Under the pieces are notes generated by a model. It worked only from the letters and a program-made list of their open reading frames with translations. It searched no databases and was not told the DNA's origin. 64,000 nt of DNA, taken from NCBI GenBank assembly GCA_948567375.1, contig OX419755.1, positions 25,126,517-25,190,516 on the forward strand, in the 5' to 3' direction. The position numbers and the translations under genes are program-made. The DNA comes from Lunularia cruciata (lineage: Eukaryota > Streptophyta > Marchantiopsida > Lunulariales > Lunulariaceae). The number at the start of each line of letters is the position of its first letter. Within the stretch, counting starts at the first letter, position 1. This document shows, piece by piece, positions 63,829 through 64,000 of this stretch.

Positions 63829-64000
63829 TGTCATGCCATTTATAGCATAATACCTAGATTGCTCGAACTTTGGAGTAGTAAAATTGGTAGTCAAAAGTAT
63901 TTTTGTAATTACTCATAGACTACTTGTTGATGGTCAAATTTTGTGTTTGGGGTATTGACTACATGGTGGGACCCGTTGTCACTTGCACCATTTGAGCTAA
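63829..64000 (+). repeat. Decayed LTR of the same Ty3/gypsy family, cut by the window end
   Basis: Starts 'tgtcatgccatttatag' and follows the LTR core at 27880 for at least 165 bases: 'gggtattgact' / 'ggggtactgact', 'ggtgggacccgttgtcactt' / 'ggggcccaccgtcacttt', then 'gcaccattt' / 'gcaccgttc'. Many differences are C-to-T or G-to-A. No segment X lies before it, so the family terminus at TGTC is confirmed by a second copy. Whether a full element or a solo LTR follows is outside the window. Confidence 0.85.

Overview
The window is nuclear DNA from a streptophyte, most likely an early-diverging land plant (bryophyte, lycophyte or fern grade); I cannot name the species. The evidence is three intron-rich plant genes (a VIM/ORTH-type PHD-RING-SRA-RING protein, a choline-transporter-like membrane protein and CULLIN4), chloroplast-DNA scraps inserted in nuclear sequence, and long AT-rich gene-poor stretches filled with transposon relics and diverged tandem repeats.

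Layout. 1-9.1 kb: AT-rich intergenic DNA with an (AT)n microsatellite, two minus-strand relics of a LINE-type retrotransposon and a roughly 200-bp tandem repeat. 9.1-13.6 kb: the VIM/ORTH gene on the minus strand, reconstructed as nine exons that stay in phase for 908 codons. 13.6-21.5 kb: intergenic DNA with several small tandem duplications. 21.6-23.5 kb: a mosaic of chloroplast-like fragments (tRNA-Asp, rbcL, 16S rRNA). 23.9-24.8 kb: another LINE relic. 25.5-27.2 kb: a 0.6-kb tandem repeat, about three units.

27.88-37.79 kb: one Ty3/gypsy LTR retrotransposon, the most interesting object here. Its single long reading frame (now broken by stops and one frameshift) runs gag - CCHC zinc knuckles - aspartic protease - a complete C5-cytosine DNA methyltransferase domain - reverse transcriptase - RNase H - integrase - a C-terminal PHD finger. 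The element therefore carries its own DNA-methylation writer between protease and RT, and a probable histone-tail reader after integrase. Its terminal repeats are oddly arranged (core - internal - X - core - X) although the whole insertion is flanked by a clean short target duplication; this fits insertion of a circularly permuted, two-LTR form. All 11 differences between the two LTR cores are transitions, and the premature stops look like C-to-T changes, as expected for methylated DNA. A decayed relative of the same LTR starts at 63829 and runs off the window end.

38.6-39.7 kb: a minus-strand pogo/Tigger-type DDE transposase relic. 43.3-48.2 kb: the choline-transporter-like gene (plus strand, two coding exons) and upstream DNA. 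52.0-59.1 kb: CUL4 on the minus strand, 17 exons, 811 codons. 60.6-61.9 kb: further LINE relics; the rest is AT-rich DNA with no gene I can support.

The host genes do not form an operon-like unit. VIM (reader of methylated DNA and E3 ligase) and CUL4 (E3 scaffold) are ordinary chromatin and ubiquitin genes; their nearness to a methyltransferase-bearing transposon is probably chance.
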